This document shows positions 7,881-17,050 of a DNA stretch of 64,000 nucleotides, one piece after another. This DNA is from Tuwongella immobilis (GTDB taxonomy: Bacteria > Planctomycetota > Planctomycetia > Gemmatales > Gemmataceae). Under the pieces are notes generated by a model, which saw only the letters and a program-made list of their open reading frames with translations, was not told the origin of the DNA and searched no databases. The stretch spans positions 496,001 through 560,000 of the forward strand of contig NZ_LR593887.1 in assembly GCF_901538355.1 (NCBI RefSeq), read 5' to 3'. Position 1 is the stretch's first letter. Each line of letters opens with the position of its first letter. Position numbers and translations under genes: made by a program.

Positions 7881-9162
7881 TGCCCCGGAATCGCTGGAGC
7901 GGACCGTTTCGGATCGCCAGCGGGTGCTTTGGCTATCGACCATCGCATTCACCCTGTTATTTGCCGTGTGGATGATGCTCGGCATTCTGGGCGTGCGAAT
8001 CCGCGACGAATTGCAGCTTTCCGCATCGCAGTTGGATTGGCTGCTGGCCGTGGCGATTCTCGCCGGGTCGCTCCCGCGATTGCATTTCGGCATCTGGACC
8101 GACCGTTCCGGTGGCCGATTGATGATGACGGGGATTCTGCTGGCTACGGCGCTGCCCACATTTTGGGTCAGCCAGATCCACAGTTACGGCGAATTGTTGA
8201 TTGCCGCGGCGCTGTTCGGCCTGGCGGGGAATTCGTTCACGGTCGGAATTGCCTGGAATTCGGCCTGGTTTCCCGATGCTCGCAAGGGGACTGCGCTGGG
8301 CATCTTCGGGGCGGGGAACGTCGGCGCATCGGTGACGAAATTTCTGGCACCCGCGCTCTTGGCGACGATTCCCACGGCGGGGTTGGCGGGCGGGCTGATT
8401 CCGGGCGGCTGGCGGCTGATTCCGATGGTCTATTCCGTGCTGCTGGTGCTGATGGCGGTCGCCGTTTGGTGGTGGGCGCCCACTCCCGAACGCTGTCCCG
8501 GTCGCGGTCGCCGCATGGCCGAGGTGCTGGCCCCGTTGAATCACATGCGAGTTTGGCGATTTAGTTTGTATTATGTGGTCGTCTTTGGTGCATATGTGGC
8601 ATTGGCGGCCTATCTGCCTCGATATTATGTTGATGTCTATCAAATAACGTTGCAGAATGCCGGATTCCTAACGGCATTATTTATCTTCCCGGCAAGTCTG
8701 TTGCGGCCCGTGGGTGGCTGGCTTTCCGATCGATTTGGCCCACGAATCGTCACGTATGCGGTGTTTGGCATCATGACCATCGCGTTGGGAATTCTCGCCA
8801 TTCCAGCCAATGTATGGGATGTGGGCGTCGTTGGATTTACCGTGTTAATTGTGATTGTTGGCTGTGGAATGGGGATTGGCAAAGCGTCGGTCTATAAATA
8901 TATTCCGAATTATTTCCCGCATGATGTCGGAGCCGTGGGCGGCTTGGTGGGCATGTTAGGCGCGTTGGGCGGATTCGTGTTGCCGCCCGCATTCGGGATC
9001 TGCTCGCGCTCCTTGGGCACCCCGCAGGCGGCGTTTCTGGCGCTGTTTCTGGTCACGTTGGCGAGTCTGATTTGGCTGCATCGCGTGGTGATGCGATTGC
9101 AAGCGGAGCGTGGCAGCGTGCGGTTGGCTGATGCCGTGGGCGCATCGGCTCCCACAAACTGA
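7873..9162 (+). CDS. Nitrate/nitrite transporter, MFS NNP family
   Basis: The 429-residue polytopic protein has about 12 hydrophobic helices. It contains the nitrate-nitrite porter signature GLAGNSFTVGIAWNSAWFPD followed by GTALGIFGAGNVGASVTKF, and a second related motif GCGMGIGKASVYKYIPNYF in the C-terminal half. It should import nitrate for the reductases encoded upstream. It is the last gene of the operon; its ATG lies within the end of the flavoprotein gene. NarK/NasA-type is clear; the exact orthologue name is not, so no symbol is given. Confidence 0.9.
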   Translation: MTNAPESLERTVSDRQRVLWLSTIAFTLLFAVWMMLGILGVRIRDELQLSASQLDWLLAVAILAGSLPRLHFGIWTDRSGGRLMMTGILLATALPTFWVSQIHSYGELLIAAALFGLAGNSFTVGIAWNSAWFPDARKGTALGIFGAGNVGASVTKFLAPALLATIPTAGLAGGLIPGGWRLIPMVYSVLLVLMAVAVWWWAPTPERCPGRGRRMAEVLAPLNHMRVWRFSLYYVVVFGAYVALAAYLPRYYVDVYQITLQNAGFLTALFIFPASLLRPVGGWLSDRFGPRIVTYAVFGIMTIALGILAIPANVWDVGVVGFTVLIVIVGCGMGIGKASVYKYIPNYFPHDVGAVGGLVGMLGALGGFVLPPAFGICSRSLGTPQAAFLALFLVTLASLIWLHRVVMRLQAERGSVRLADAVGASAPTN

Positions 9163-9266
9163 TCGCCTGGGAACTCCCGGTCAATCCGTTCACTACGTGT
9201 CGGGTGGACGGCCCCGAAGCGGCTCGTGAGGGATTGGCCGGGGATTGGTTTTGTGCTGAGGATCGA

Positions 9267-12200
9267 TTATTTTCGGGCCGCCAGTTTCAGAATCTCCGAT
9301 TCATCGAGTGGTCGGCTGAAAATCTGCACTTCGTCGAATGCGACAACCGCCTCGCTTGATCCCGGGCCGAATTCCATCCCCAAGCGGTTGCTATCCCGTT
9401 GGCGGACGGTGCATTTCCCCTGGGCAACCTGCTTCCCATCCACGAATAGCGAATGCCCCTTGGGACCGATGACCGCCGCCAGATGGTGCCAATCGCCATC
9501 GTTGACTCTCATCGGCGATGCGAGCGTTTCCGCGTCTGTCAGCTGGAATTGCACGATTCCGCCCTCGATTTGCAGGCGATGATCGCTCCAGCGGTTGTTG
9601 TAACTGCTGAAGCGTTTGACCTCGGAAAGTGCCGTGCGGGCGGCCGTAGTGCGGAACCAAAATGCCACCGTCGTGTTGCGATCCGGGAATTGCAATTCCT
9701 CGTCGATGGAGAACGCCGCCGGGGAAAATTCGCCCTGTGCGGTGAGTTCCAGGGCGTGACCGAAGCGACCCGGAACGATCCGCGATTGGCCGGTTGCGCG
9801 TCCGAACCGATCGCCGCCAGTCTTGCTCCACAGCAGCGTTCCGTCTGGCGATTCCCAGTCAAAATGCGCGAGTGTCTCCGGGCGGGTGACGGTGGCCAAC
9901 GGCACGCGGGTGGCCACGCTCGGGGCGACCGGGTGCAGATGCTCCGGCAGAATCGCGCGACGGTCCAGCGTCGGCGTATCGTGCGACAGAGCAATCGCCG
10001 CTTGCCCCTTGCGGAAGCCACATTCCAGGCGAATTCCGATGGTCTGTCCGGCGTGGAGCATCACCGTCACGGTGCCGGTGGCGCGGCCAGAAGTGGCGGG
10101 ATTGCGCGAATCAAACACGAGTGAATCGCCCAGCCAGAGCCGCGACCAGAGCGGTTCGCCGCGATCCCGCCAGGGGAAACTCCCGCGAATCTCGAATCGC
10201 GTCGGTTCGTTGGTGGTGGCTTCGTAACTGCCCGACCAGCGAACACTGTAGGTTTCCTGGTTGATGGCCGGATCGGGGAAGCGATTGGCCCAATTGAAGT
10301 AGACCAGCGGATCGACTCGCGTGAGGGCGGGCTTTCCCGTGCAATCAGGCGTGTTGAAGTATTCCGCGGTCAATCCGGTTCCGTTGCGTTTGGCGAATCG
10401 GGCGGCGGGTTTGGTCACGCGAATGCGGCCGGATTCCCGCTGCCAGCCGTTCCAACCGGTAATCCGATACAGCGGCGAACCCCCCGCCGAATTCACCGCC
10501 GAATAGATCACCTCGCCGGTTTTCGCATCGGTGGCAATGTGCCCGCAGGCGTATTCGTTGGCGTTGTCCTGACCGTACAGCGATTTCGGCAGATTCCCCA
10601 GCGGAATCCGCAGCAATTCATCCACATACAGACCATCTTCGGTCCAAACGGTGGGGCGGCACGTCTCCTCATCCGAGGCATCCGCCCAGATGATGCACCC
10701 ATGGGTTAGCCCGACCAATCCGCGCGGCATCGCCGTCGAGCCGGTATCATGATCTGCATCCGGACTGTGCCGACCGACACTCCAAAGCGGTTGCCCCTGG
10801 GCATTCCATTTCACGAGACGATCAATGCCGGAACAGGAATTGTAATACCATGCCCCATGATTTTCGTGCGTTTCCACGGGATTTCGCAGCGAATCCGCGA
10901 AACAACCGTACAAACTCCCGTCGCTGCCCCGACGAAAATCGAACGGGTGGAATGCTTGGCCCCTCTCGTTCCAGGGCGGGGAGACGGTTGCGGCGGCGAC
11001 ATCGTAAATCGGCGTTCCGTTGGCGGTGATTCGGGTCGGTTTCAGCAGATGGCCCGCTTGATAATCGGTGGGTGTGGGCGTGGTCTGCAAGCTGAGATCG
11101 TCGGCATGAATCCAGCCGCCCAGCTTGGTTCGCTTCAGCCAGGTGATTTCATCATCGCTGGCCTTGCCATCGTCGTTGAGATCATTCCAAAGATACTGCT
11201 TCGATTTATTCTCGCGGGATTCGCTGGCATTGCAGGGCCGCACCCGTTTGGCGATCGGATCGTAGATGCACAAACTCAATCCCGTGGGTTGCAGCCCACC
11301 GCCTTGAATGTACAGCCGACCGCGATGTTCCAACAATTGCGGCACGGGCGGCACGATGGCATAGGGATTATCCGCGAACACATCCTGATAGATTTCGACG
11401 ACTTTCGCTTGTTTTTGGGCAAAATCGACGTGCCAGCGAATCAACCCGGAGTTGGGCGCATTCGCCAGCGTCCAGACATATTCCGGGCGATTCGGTTCCG
11501 GGGCCGCAATCACGCCATAATGCTGGGCACTGATCCATTCTCGCTTGAATTGACCATCGGCGGTGAATTCTGCCGAGCGTCGCGGGGGCGTGTGCCGACC
11601 TTCCGTGATGAGAAATCCACCGCCGGGAGCCGCATCAATATCCGTGAGATTGCGAAAATCTTCGGGCCGATAGATCCCATCTTGCCGACCGGCGGGATTG
11701 CCCAGCGATTGCAGATGCTTCCCCGTTTTGGAAAATCGTTGCACCCGATGATGTGGCGCGGCCTTGCGATCATTCCCGGCAGGGCGATCCGCAGCGGTAC
11801 GATTCTCGGCAATCAGGAAATCGCCGGATTCCGGGTGGATCGTCAGCCGCCAGGGAAATTGCAATCGATCGGCGGCAATCACCGGCTGCGGTTTCGGGGC
11901 ATCTCGCGTGAGGCGGACGACGGCACCGGCGGAAATCGCGTAAACCGTCCCCGCCGTGTCGCAAGTAATCCCCGCCAATTGCGGCAGACCACCGGCGACT
12001 GCGATTTTCTCGCCTGTTTTCGCGGAATACCAGACAATCGAATCGTGTTGCGGATAGGCCGCCACGAGCAAATCCTGCGAGGCATCTCCAGCCAGGTCAT
12101 GCGGCGCACGGGCGGCAGCATGGGCACGCTTGGCCTCGTCGCTGGCATCGGCGGCGGGGGCATCGGAATTCCAACGCAGCACCCACGGCTTGGGATCGAA

Positions 12201-12875
12201 ATCGCCCCCCGTGAACACCCGCCCGGTGGCACACGAATAGCCATACACATGGCCATTGGGCAACAACTCGAAGAGGCGATCCTTCACCAGCGCGACCGCA
12301 ACCGTACTCTGCACCCAGGGATCGGCCGCCCAGCGATCATTGGTCCAAAGATGTCGGCCATTCCAATCGATTTTGACCGCCCAGTGCGCTCCCTCATTGG
12401 TGGCCCCGACGCGGTAGATACCCGTTGCATCCGTGGCGATCGATGCAGGCGGCTCGTGATTGCCCGTCGCCTTTTCCCAGACGGGATTCACGGTCTGCCC
12501 CACTTGGGTGATGAATTCCGCCCGCAATCCAGCGGATGCGACCAATTTCCAGGTATATTCGCCGGGAGCGACCGGCACGCCGTAGCGATCCAAACCATCC
12601 CAGGCGATGCGATGCTCACCCGCCGCGTGCGGCTTGCCGGTGAGCAGGGTGCGAACTTGCCGACCGGATGCATCATAAACCGCCAGCGATGCCCGCCCTG
12701 CTTGCGCAACCGCATAGCGAATTTCGAGCGAATCGGGGGGCGAAGTCGGCGATTGGGGCGCATTCTCGGCGATTCCTCGATGCGGAATGCCAAATGTGAA
12801 TACCAGCAGAATCGATAGGCCAATTCCACCGATCCCGAGCCAACGGGAGCGAGGGGTGATCCAACGGCGCATCAT
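9267..12875 (-). CDS. Giant secreted protein with FlgD-like, PA14 and LamG domains
   Basis: The 1202-residue protein begins with a signal peptide or membrane anchor (LGIGGIGLSILLVFTFGI). A FlgD-like Ig segment follows at about 50-115 (ASGRQVRTLL...GEHRIAWDGLDRYGVPVAPGEYTWKL). A long middle region reads like a beta-propeller with NHL-type turns. A PA14-like domain comes near 850-990 (GLTAEYFN, YSVRWSGSYEA). A C-terminal LamG/concanavalin-like domain occupies the last 180 residues (FVDGKQVAQG, FDEVQIFSRPLDESEI). Such domains usually bind carbohydrate at the cell surface. No catalytic site was recognised; a polysaccharide-binding or matrix role is inference. The start has GGAG eight bases upstream. 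The gene stands alone and converges with the nitrate operon. Confidence 0.85.
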   Translation of the reverse strand: MMRRWITPRSRWLGIGGIGLSILLVFTFGIPHRGIAENAPQSPTSPPDSLEIRYAVAQAGRASLAVYDASGRQVRTLLTGKPHAAGEHRIAWDGLDRYGVPVAPGEYTWKLVASAGLRAEFITQVGQTVNPVWEKATGNHEPPASIATDATGIYRVGATNEGAHWAVKIDWNGRHLWTNDRWAADPWVQSTVAVALVKDRLFELLPNGHVYGYSCATGRVFTGGDFDPKPWVLRWNSDAPAADASDEAKRAHAAARAPHDLAGDASQDLLVAAYPQHDSIVWYSAKTGEKIAVAGGLPQLAGITCDTAGTVYAISAGAVVRLTRDAPKPQPVIAADRLQFPWRLTIHPESGDFLIAENRTAADRPAGNDRKAAPHHRVQRFSKTGKHLQSLGNPAGRQDGIYRPEDFRNLTDIDAAPGGGFLITEGRHTPPRRSAEFTADGQFKREWISAQHYGVIAAPEPNRPEYVWTLANAPNSGLIRWHVDFAQKQAKVVEIYQDVFADNPYAIVPPVPQLLEHRGRLYIQGGGLQPTGLSLCIYDPIAKRVRPCNASESRENKSKQYLWNDLNDDGKASDDEITWLKRTKLGGWIHADDLSLQTTPTPTDYQAGHLLKPTRITANGTPIYDVAAATVSPPWNERGQAFHPFDFRRGSDGSLYGCFADSLRNPVETHENHGAWYYNSCSGIDRLVKWNAQGQPLWSVGRHSPDADHDTGSTAMPRGLVGLTHGCIIWADASDEETCRPTVWTEDGLYVDELLRIPLGNLPKSLYGQDNANEYACGHIATDAKTGEVIYSAVNSAGGSPLYRITGWNGWQRESGRIRVTKPAARFAKRNGTGLTAEYFNTPDCTGKPALTRVDPLVYFNWANRFPDPAINQETYSVRWSGSYEATTNEPTRFEIRGSFPWRDRGEPLWSRLWLGDSLVFDSRNPATSGRATGTVTVMLHAGQTIGIRLECGFRKGQAAIALSHDTPTLDRRAILPEHLHPVAPSVATRVPLATVTRPETLAHFDWESPDGTLLWSKTGGDRFGRATGQSRIVPGRFGHALELTAQGEFSPAAFSIDEELQFPDRNTTVAFWFRTTAARTALSEVKRFSSYNNRWSDHRLQIEGGIVQFQLTDAETLASPMRVNDGDWHHLAAVIGPKGHSLFVDGKQVAQGKCTVRQRDSNRLGMEFGPGSSEAVVAFDEVQIFSRPLDESEILKLAARK

Positions 12876-13040
12876 GCAAACGACTCCAAGGTGGGGCGGC
12901 AGCGTGGAGTGAATCTCGAATCAATCGGCGAGATTCGTCAGGGGGACAAGATGCCTATCCCCATTTGATCCCCGAATGGACCGCTTGGTTACGCGAAAAA
13001 TCATGCTGATGATGCTTGCGAGCATGGAGCAAACCGTGCG

Positions 13041-13089
13041 GCCCTCGCCGAGGGCGACCGCGGGATGGCGGCACCGCTCGGCGAGGGGC
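13041..13089 (-). terminator. Hairpin after the small lipoprotein gene
   Basis: GCCCTCGCCGAG (13041-13052) pairs with CTCGGCGAGGGGC (13077-13089) apart from one bulged base. It lies directly after the stop of the leftward lipoprotein gene. There is no T run, so it may work as a weak or Rho-assisted terminator or as a 3' stabiliser. Confidence 0.45.
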
Positions 13090-13093
13090 GGAA

Positions 13094-13393
13094 TCAATGC
13101 GAGGTGGCGGGTGGGAGGTCACGCCGTTTGGCCGGGAGCAACACGGTGCGGGTGAATTGATCCCACTGCCGTTGATTTTGGAACTTCGGATCGCTGAGTT
13201 TCAGCCGTTCCAGCGTGTCGATTTCGTATTTTTCCGAGATGGGGAGGGTTTTCCAACTCTCCAGCGTCAGCGGCGGCTCGATGGCGGTCAGCGGCGTTTC
13301 GCGGTGACATCCCAGGCCGATACCGATCCACCCCATCACGAACAGTTGGCCCATTCGGAAGCCGATGCGGATGCGTGGGAAGCGAAGTCTCAT
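13094..13393 (-). CDS. Small lipoprotein-like hypothetical protein
   Basis: The 99-residue protein has no recognised family. An Arg-rich start is followed by a hydrophobic stretch ending in GIGLGCHRE, which resembles a lipobox, so the mature part would begin at Cys and sit on a membrane. The rest is charged and polar. The start is fixed by an ATGA overlap with the stop of the DUF1559 gene, showing the two are co-translated. It may be a partner of that pseudopilin-like protein; this is inferred from context only. Confidence 0.7.
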   Translation of the reverse strand: MRLRFPRIRIGFRMGQLFVMGWIGIGLGCHRETPLTAIEPPLTLESWKTLPISEKYEIDTLERLKLSDPKFQNQRQWDQFTRTVLLPAKRRDLPPATSH

Positions 13394-14322
13394 TCGAGTG
13401 TCGCCACCTCGCCGCCCGCTCGGGTGGACAGCCACAAGAATAACTGCGGATCAATGCCATCGCGGACGAATCGGACGGAACCATCGGCCAGGGCAAAGCT
13501 TGCGCCGCCGGTGTGTTCGCTGCGGAATGCCCCGTAAACGGTGGTGGTCCAATCGTGCTTGTTGAACGGATGCACGGTCGAACCAAAAGTATAGCCGATG
13601 TAGCCGTAACTCCAGATGGCTCCGAGTGTGGTGGAGGGGACGCCGCGCGGTTTGAAGTCGGTTTCGCCCAGCAGAAAGGTGTTCGAGGTGCCATCGGTGA
13701 TGCCGGTCATGCGCGTCGGAGTCGTGCAGGGGGCCGCCGGCGTGTAGGTGCGATCCCGCAAAGGGATAATCGCGCCATCGAACGCCGGATCGGGCACACC
13801 GTAATAGGAATAGTAGGCATAGAGCACCGGATCTTGCGTGCCGCTGGAGAAGAGATAGCTCGATGGGGCGCGATTTTCGGTGCCCCCGAGCGGGCCGGTG
13901 GGCGGTGTCATCGCTGGGCAGGTGTACGTGGGAATCTGCATTTGCTGCAGCATGGCGTTGGTATAGCCATCGCCATCGGAGTCATCCGTACTATTGCGGG
14001 GCAGCTTGGAATTCCAGCGGCGGGCGACGTTGTCTTGCTCCAGATAGGGCATGATCTGGATGAATCCCGTGGAATACGTCGCCGCGGTTTCGCCCGGCTG
14101 ACGGTCGAGCGAAGCGTAGGGAAATTGTTCGTTGGCATCGTGGTAATTGTGAACGGCCAGCGCGATTTGCTTCAGGTTGTTCTGGCATTTCATGCGGGCG
14201 GCGGCGGAGCGGACTTTCTGCACCGCAGGCAGCAGCAGCCCAATCAGAATGGCGATAATCGCAATCACCACCAACAATTCGATGAGCGTGAAGGCGCGAT
14301 GCGCCGAGCGACAGGAACGCAC
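13390..14322 (-). CDS. DUF1559 pseudopilin-like protein
   Basis: The 310-residue protein has a type IV pilin/pseudopilin N-terminus ([21 protein letters not shown]) with the prepilin peptidase site before Phe and the conserved Glu five residues later. The DUF1559 region, greatly expanded in planctomycetes, follows ([32 protein letters not shown]). The C-terminus has the usual DGSVRFV...DP pattern. The function is unknown; the protein is presumably inserted in the inner membrane and processed like a pseudopilin. The start codon is GTG (14320-14322) with GGAGG eight bases upstream. Confidence 0.9.
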   Translation of the reverse strand: MRSCRSAHRAFTLIELLVVIAIIAILIGLLLPAVQKVRSAAARMKCQNNLKQIALAVHNYHDANEQFPYASLDRQPGETAATYSTGFIQIMPYLEQDNVARRWNSKLPRNSTDDSDGDGYTNAMLQQMQIPTYTCPAMTPPTGPLGGTENRAPSSYLFSSGTQDPVLYAYYSYYGVPDPAFDGAIIPLRDRTYTPAAPCTTPTRMTGITDGTSNTFLLGETDFKPRGVPSTTLGAIWSYGYIGYTFGSTVHPFNKHDWTTTVYGAFRSEHTGGASFALADGSVRFVRDGIDPQLFLWLSTRAGGEVATLE

Positions 14323-14649
14323 GAGTGAATCCTCCAGGAAGAAACCGGAAGACCCACGAGTCGCGTTGCAAACGGAGCGAGAGACACCGCCGGAAGGCGG
14401 GCATAGCGTCGGTAGCGGAGCGTGCTCGAAGGTTTATTGAGAACGAATCTCAATCTCTTTCGTCATGCTACCGTCTCGGGTGCGGTCGTCAAGCGATGTT
14501 CTGGAAAATTCGTCGATTCTGGAAATGATGCACCGGGCCCAGCATGCGGAGCGGTGACTCCGTGCGTGGCCCGGTGCGGGTGATGGTCAGGATTCGGAAC
14601 GCCGTCGCGATCCGGCTGGCGATGACGATTCGGCGGATGCGACGTGGAC
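14323..14649. other. Intergenic region, no gene seen
   Basis: These 327 bases lie between the DUF1559 start and the end of the deoxyhypusine-synthase-like gene, both leftward. They hold the hairpin listed separately and presumably the DUF1559 promoter, but no convincing -35/-10 pair was found and no short coding frame with a ribosome site. Confidence 0.6.
14530..14577 (-). terminator. Long hairpin after the DHS-like gene
   Basis: GCACCGGGCC (14530-14539) pairs perfectly with GGCCCGGTGC (14568-14577). The inner part (ATGCGGAG with CTCCGTGC) extends the stem. It is the strongest fold between the two leftward genes and lies about 70 bases past the DHS-like stop. It has no clear T run. Confidence 0.5.
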
Positions 14650-15702
14650 TTAGCCCACGGTCACCGGCGAGAGCAGCTTATTCCATTCGCGGCCCGTGCG
14701 TTGTTTCCAGTGGCCTTTGTGGTAGGCATAGCCCATGATGAGCGGCACGGCCATGGTGGCTTCGCTGTAAACCATTTGCTCGTAGGCCAAATCGACCTTG
14801 CCCCAGCTTGAGGCTTCCTTGAGCGTGCTGCCGGAGAGTGCCCCATCGCGGACATCCGCCACGGTGATTTGCACCGCGTACTTGTGCATGGGGGCTTCGT
14901 GGCCGAGAATGTCCGCCGCAACAACAATGTCTTGCGCGAAGTTCTTGGGCACGCCGCCGCCGATCATGAACAGGCCGGTGGTCGGATTGGCAATCTTCAG
15001 TTGGGTCAGTTCGTAGAAATCCTTGGCGCTATCGATGGCCACCTTGGGCTGATCGCCACGGGCATGTTGGTGGGCGACCAGGCCGAATCCCGCCGAGCAA
15101 TCGCTGAAGGCGGGGACGAAAATGGGCACTTCGCGCTTGTAGGCTTCGTAGACAATGCTGTCGGCGGTCTTGCAGCCGTGCTTGTCCAGGTAGGCACCCA
15201 TGGCGCGGATGAATTCGCGGGACGAATGCGGTCGGCCTTCGAGTTCATCGGCGATGATCTTGGTGGTGTCATCGCAGACGCGGAGTTCATCTTCGTCGAT
15301 GAGCGTATCGTAAATGCGGTCGATGGCCAGTTCCCGCAGGTCGGCATCGTGCATGCCGGACTTCAGGGCTTCGGCGGCAATGTAATGCTTGTAGCCGAGC
15401 GCTTCAAAGAAGTCTTGATCGACGATGTTTGCGCCCGTGCTGACAATGGCGTCCACCATGTTGCAGCGGATGGCATCGACGAAGACCTTTTTCAGCCCCG
15501 CGCTGATGAGCGAGCCAGCCAAGCAAAGAATGATGCCGCAGTCTTGATCGCGGACCATCCGATCGGTGATCTCCGCGGCCCGCGCCAGATCGCGTGCCGA
15601 GAATGCCATGCCCGCCATCGCATCCACGAGGGGCACCACATTCGTCTTGGTGATGTCAATATGCTCGATCGGCGTGGCGAGCAGTTCCTGCTTCTTCAAC
15701 AT
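14650..15702 (-). CDS. Deoxyhypusine synthase-family enzyme
   Basis: The 350-residue protein belongs to the deoxyhypusine synthase family, which transfers the aminobutyl group of spermidine with NAD. Seen directly are STGANIVDQDF (NAD region), a central FSDCSAGFGL...FYELTQL region, GGGVPKNF, and the active-site lysine block EASSWGKVDLAYEQMVY followed by PLIMGYAY. The lysine of WGK corresponds to the catalytic Lys of the eukaryotic enzyme. Bacteria lack eIF5A; bacterial relatives are thought to act in polyamine (for example homospermidine) synthesis, so the substrate is open. ATG 15702 was chosen because the longer frame would run through the upstream terminator; GGGAG lies ten bases before it. 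Confidence 0.85.
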   Translation of the reverse strand: MLKKQELLATPIEHIDITKTNVVPLVDAMAGMAFSARDLARAAEITDRMVRDQDCGIILCLAGSLISAGLKKVFVDAIRCNMVDAIVSTGANIVDQDFFEALGYKHYIAAEALKSGMHDADLRELAIDRIYDTLIDEDELRVCDDTTKIIADELEGRPHSSREFIRAMGAYLDKHGCKTADSIVYEAYKREVPIFVPAFSDCSAGFGLVAHQHARGDQPKVAIDSAKDFYELTQLKIANPTTGLFMIGGGVPKNFAQDIVVAADILGHEAPMHKYAVQITVADVRDGALSGSTLKEASSWGKVDLAYEQMVYSEATMAVPLIMGYAYHKGHWKQRTGREWNKLLSPVTVG

Positions 15703-15754
15703 TCTTCCATCTCCCGCACAAAAGCGTCGGTGGATCATCCCCCAAAACCAAACG

Positions 15755-15830
15755 AAAAAAGCCACCGGTCATTCCCTACGGTCGATCGCCCGGGTGGGGA
15801 TCGCCGCCATCGTGGAATGAGTGGTGGCTT
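15755..15830 (-). terminator. Rho-independent terminator of the esterase gene
   Basis: On the minus strand AAGCCACC and TCATTCC pair with GGAATGA and GGTGGCTT (plus 15759-15766 with 15823-15830, and 15769-15775 with 15814-15820). The stem is followed by a run of six T. It sits between the esterase stop and the DHS-like start, separating the two leftward genes. Confidence 0.75.
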
Positions 15831-15905
15831 GACGGAGAACAGTATAGGCCGCCGGAATCGGTCCGACAAGTCCCCCGTCGAAATTTCACAATCCGGAAAG
15901 CGACC

Positions 15906-16865
15906 TTACTTTTGGCTGGCGTTGTCGCTCGCTTTGGATTCCTTGGGTTTCAGGTGTTCATCGAACCATTTGGCGATTTCGACCACTTCCACCACCATGG
16001 TTGGCCACCCGTGGGCAGCGCCCTTTTTGACGATGAGTTTATTCGGGATTTTGGCGGCTTTCAGTTTATCGATCAGCACTTCGGATTGCTGAATGGGCAC
16101 CAATTTATCCGCATCGCCATGCACCAGCAGCACGGGGGGATCATCTTCAGAGACGTGCGTAATCGGCGAGACTTCCGTGGCAATCTTGCTGATTTCACGC
16201 CAATCCAGCACTCGGATATAGCGACGTTGGGCTGAGTCGAATTTGTGGAAATCAAACGGAGCCTGATACCCGGCCAAAGTGGGATTGCCAATCGCCTCGA
16301 TGCCCGGCTTGCCGTAATTGCGGAAATCCGTGGGCGGATAGAAGCAACCAACGGCTTGCACACGGCTGCTTTCACGCATCACAGGATCTTTGGCCGATGG
16401 ATCGCCCGGAGTGCCCCCCAAGCCGATCATCAACGACAAATGCCCGCCCGCGGAACCGCCGGTGATGCCGATTCGCTCGGGGTCAATCTGGAATTTCTTG
16501 GCATTGGCGCGAATGAATCGCACGGAACGGTTCATGTCTTCGATAATTTCGGGAAGCGTAAATTTCGGTTGGCAGCCATGCATGACCGCAAACACGGTGT
16601 AGCCACGATCCATAAACGGCTTCAGGAAGAAGGTTTCCACGCCGTCGATCGCCTCGTAAGACGATACCCACCCGCCGGATACGCAGAAGATGACCGCCGC
16701 CCCGTTGGGCTTCTTCGGCGTGAAGACATCCATCGTCAGGGCGACGCCGAACTTGCGACCGTAGACCACATCGCGCGTGCGGGTGTAGGGCGGTTCCTCT
16801 TGTGCGAACGCCGTGATGCTGCTACCCAACAGAACGCATGCCACCCAAATTGCTCGCCATCCCAT
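15906..16865 (-). CDS. Secreted alpha/beta hydrolase (esterase/lipase type)
   Basis: The 319-residue protein has a signal peptide (AIWVACVLLGSSITAFAQ) and an alpha/beta-hydrolase fold. The nucleophile elbow is GGSAGG, an acid/helper region follows at HGDADKLVP, and the catalytic histidine is likely in KGAAHGWP. The oxyanion region is CVSGGWVSS in place of the usual HGGG. It resembles carbohydrate-ester or lipase-like esterases exported by planctomycetes; the substrate is unknown. ATG 16865 has AAGGAG about nine bases upstream, better than earlier in-frame starts. It is divergent from the aminotransferase gene. Confidence 0.85.
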   Translation of the reverse strand: MGWRAIWVACVLLGSSITAFAQEEPPYTRTRDVVYGRKFGVALTMDVFTPKKPNGAAVIFCVSGGWVSSYEAIDGVETFFLKPFMDRGYTVFAVMHGCQPKFTLPEIIEDMNRSVRFIRANAKKFQIDPERIGITGGSAGGHLSLMIGLGGTPGDPSAKDPVMRESSRVQAVGCFYPPTDFRNYGKPGIEAIGNPTLAGYQAPFDFHKFDSAQRRYIRVLDWREISKIATEVSPITHVSEDDPPVLLVHGDADKLVPIQQSEVLIDKLKAAKIPNKLIVKKGAAHGWPTMVVEVVEIAKWFDEHLKPKESKASDNASQK

Positions 16866-17050
16866 TCCGTTGACTCCTTGCCAGTGTCGAACTTGCTGCC
16901 GGATTCGCAGCATACGAGGATCAACCGAAGCGGTGAACCAAATTCTCCGAGAATTTCTGGCGAGAATCGCGGGTAGATTTCAGGATGCCGCTGATTACAA
17001 TAGGCGCACATCACCCGGCCAGTTTCCCGATGATTCGGAGCATCACCGCG

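Noticed and set aside
9175-9242. Inverted repeat between the nitrate transporter and the PA14/LamG gene
   Set aside because: CCCGGTCAATCC and GGATTGGCCGGG pair with one G-T, but the loop is over 40 bases and no T run follows, so it is too weak to call as a terminator.
10749-12818. A 689-codon rightward open frame
   Set aside because: It is antisense to the PA14/LamG protein gene, has no recognised motif and no ribosome site.
13016-13537. A rightward 173-codon frame opposite the lipoprotein
   Set aside because: The ATGA-coupled lipoprotein and DUF1559 genes on the other strand explain this stretch; the rightward peptide has no motif and runs through the hairpin.
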